A program made the translations under genes and the position numbers. Shown piece by piece: positions 52,819-53,986 of a stretch of DNA of 53,986 nucleotides. The stretch lies in NCBI GenBank assembly GCA_013426805.1, contig JACDZG010000042.1, positions 1-53,986 on the forward strand. The letters are read 5' to 3'. Each line of letters opens with the position of its first letter. Position 1 is the first letter of the stretch. A model generated the notes under the pieces. It ran no database searches. It was given only the letters and a program-made list of their open reading frames with translations, and had not been told where the DNA came from. Source of the stretch: Chromatiaceae bacterium. Its GTDB lineage: Bacteria > Pseudomonadota > Gammaproteobacteria > Chromatiales > Chromatiaceae.

Positions 52819-53353
52819 ATGATCAACTTTCAAGGCCTGCTGGACGACGCCAAGTGCTTACAGTTGCGTTGGCCAAAGGGCCTTCTTAGCCCCCACTGCG
52901 AGGCGTGGCTGATCACGAAGCAGGGCATGATACGGCCCAACCGGCGCGGCTGATATACCGCTGTGGGGCCTGCCTGAGCTGTTTTGACGATCTGACCGGG
53001 ACCGTGTTGGCAGGCCATCATCAGCCGTTATAGACACGGATTCTATGTAAATATTTTGGCTCATGGGGCGAATCGTGTGGTGTCCGCATCTGCCGAATGA
53101 GCCTTCCCTCAGGCTGGATCAACGACCGGTGTCGGCCAACCGTAGGCCAATCACAAAGTTGGCCCCATGAGCCTATATTTTATGGGCTTGAATCTAACCA
53201 ACGCACAGATTGACGAGGAACTTCGTCTTAGAACGATGTCCAGTGGATAACCGAGCGCCTGTGCACGGGGATCGTTGAGCGCCGGCCTGAACCCGTGTTG
53301 TCTGGGGAGGTGAGTGCGATGCGGTCTACGTCATCGCGGGTCACAAAGGATAG
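52819..53353 (+). pseudogene. Dead IS1595-family transposase split by a miniature element
   Basis: Pieces in shifting frames follow the IS1595 transposase order. A zinc-ribbon start is NFQGLLDDAKCLQLRWPKGL. After a frameshift come YRCGACLSCFDDLTGTVLAG then HHQPL, and LYFMGLNLTNAQIDEEL. After another shift come DVQWITERLCTGIVERRPEP, VLSGEV and DAVYVIAGHKG before a TAG. Several stops and frameshifts are present and the catalytic C-terminal half beyond GHKG is missing or unrecognisable. A 116-bp element sits within the LYFMG region. Confidence 0.75.
53058..53173. mobile_element. 116-bp miniature element with 8-bp target duplication
   Basis: The ends are GGCTCATGGGGCGAA (left) and TTGGCCCCATGAGCC (right), an imperfect terminal inverted repeat. 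The flanking 8-mers are AATATTTT (53050-53057) and TATATTTT (53174-53181), 7 of 8 identical. An 8-bp duplication is what IS1595-type elements make. It is inserted in the dead transposase reading frame, which can be read on either side of it. A similar left end appears at 53933. Confidence 0.65.
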
Positions 53354-53855
53354 GAGAGCGGGATGGGCAGCATTAGAAGTGGCTCCTGCTTCCCGGCGAT
53401 TTTTCCATGTCGACAATGACTCAGAGTTCCATCTGGCGTTTGCAGAGAATGCGCAATGCCTGAGTCGAGTTCAAGCGGTGCGCGTACGGGCACAAGGCGT
53501 ACTAAGAGGAAATCCGGTTCAGAAATTGCATATGAAAGACAACCGGTTGAAATTTATTGATATGTCACTGAACTCGGACAATATGACGCTTTTGGCGCTT
53601 GATAGATTAAGCGTTGTAGATTATAGGGTTTCTCAGTTTAAGCATATTCCGTTCCGGATATCCTCTAATGACGGTGCGCGGGTAGATTGCGTGTAAGGTT
53701 GTTTGGGGGCGCTGGTGTCCGGCGAGCGAGGGAGTACCCGCCGCATCAGGCGGGAACAGCTAGGGTGCGCTCGTCGTGTATATCTGCGACGTTCTATAAC
53801 GTTTGAATGGCAGCGCTATAATGGTGGATGAAAAAATCCAGGATTCGTGATTCTC
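53354..53855. other. No gene recognised
   Basis: About 500 bp. A long open frame crosses it (53295-53696), but its first codons are an out-of-frame reading of the transposase remnant and the rest matches nothing that I know. GAGCGAGGGAGTACCCGCCG near 53725 could form a short GC-rich hairpin. Confidence 0.4.
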
Positions 53856-53915
53856 AGCGGTAGAGAGTCCGTTCTCGCATAACGCAGTTGATGCGAGAAC
53901 GGACTCGCTCCCGCT
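53856..53915. repeat. Long hairpin with a 16-bp perfect stem
   Basis: GAGTCCGTTCTCGCAT (53865-53880) and ATGCGAGAACGGACTC (53891-53906) are perfect reverse complements around a 10-nt loop. Outside, AGCGG and CCGCT extend the stem with a few mismatches to 25 bp. Confidence 0.75.
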
Positions 53916-53932
53916 GACCCGCAAGAGTTTTT

Positions 53933-53954
53933 GGCTCATGAGGCCAACTGTGTG
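53933..53954. repeat. Further copy of the GGCTCATG element end
   Basis: GGCTCATGAGGCCAACTGTG then TG resembles both ends of the 116-bp element at 53058-53173. The rest of this copy would lie beyond the window. Confidence 0.5.
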
Positions 53955-53986
53955 ACGCCACACAGCATTCGGAGAAATTCTATGCA

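Noticed and set aside
53295-53696. A 133-codon plus-strand frame near the window end
   Set aside because: Its first ~25 codons are a shifted reading of the IS1595 transposase remnant (VLSGEV...AGHKG region), and the rest has no recognisable features.

Overview
This 54-kb window looks like a chromosomal piece of a high-GC gammaproteobacterium, plausibly a purple sulfur bacterium (Chromatiaceae-like). The basis is the gene order rpe-gph-trpE, a complete Bat (moxR-DUF58-vWA-TPR-BatD) operon, BipA, ferrochelatase, a hemerythrin, several Rpn-type nucleases and very many short palindromic repeats. The genus is inference. No rRNA, tRNA or CRISPR array was seen.

Layout. (1) 1-1214: gene-poor edge with a remnant of an AbiU2-like HEPN protein and a nested miniature element. 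(2) 1.2-6.2 kb: a PLD-like/J-domain/repeat fusion protein, then rpe, gph and trpE. (3) 6.6-16.7 kb: a secreted C39-like protease with three FN3 repeats, an SDR-type oxidoreductase, hemH, a conserved hypothetical, a hemerythrin, a two-RCK potassium channel, a small membrane protein and a Tat-exported PLP enzyme. (4) 16.7-25.0 kb: the Bat operon on the minus strand. (5) 25.8-27.7 kb: bipA. (6) 27.7-40.1 kb: an envelope-glycan and export locus on the minus strand, with a GT61-methyltransferase fusion, a sulfotransferase, a complete inner-membrane half of a type I secretion system (HlyD plus ABC), a GT4 and a 1374-aa multi-domain glycosyltransferase. (7) 40.1-46.1 kb: a repeat-rich zone with three Rpn-type nuclease genes (one dead) and at least two decayed paralogues of the type I secretion genes. 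(8) 46.1-52.7 kb: a second, more AT-rich glycan block with a TPR-GT4-WbsX fusion, a stand-alone WbsX protein, a second sulfotransferase and a methyltransferase. (9) 52.7-54 kb: a dead IS1595-type transposase split by a 116-bp miniature element, then hairpins.

How it fits together. Sections 6-8 share protein families (GT4 domains of the same type, two sulfotransferases, two methyltransferase domains, live and dead type I secretion genes). They read as one accessory island for making a modified, possibly sulfated surface glycan, or for glycosylating and exporting a large surface protein. No secreted substrate and no TolC-like outer-membrane protein lie in the window. The same palindromes and mobile repeats recur from end to end. 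Two unrelated genes (PLD-J protein and bipA) use a TAG stop codon lying at the same place in the same repeat end.
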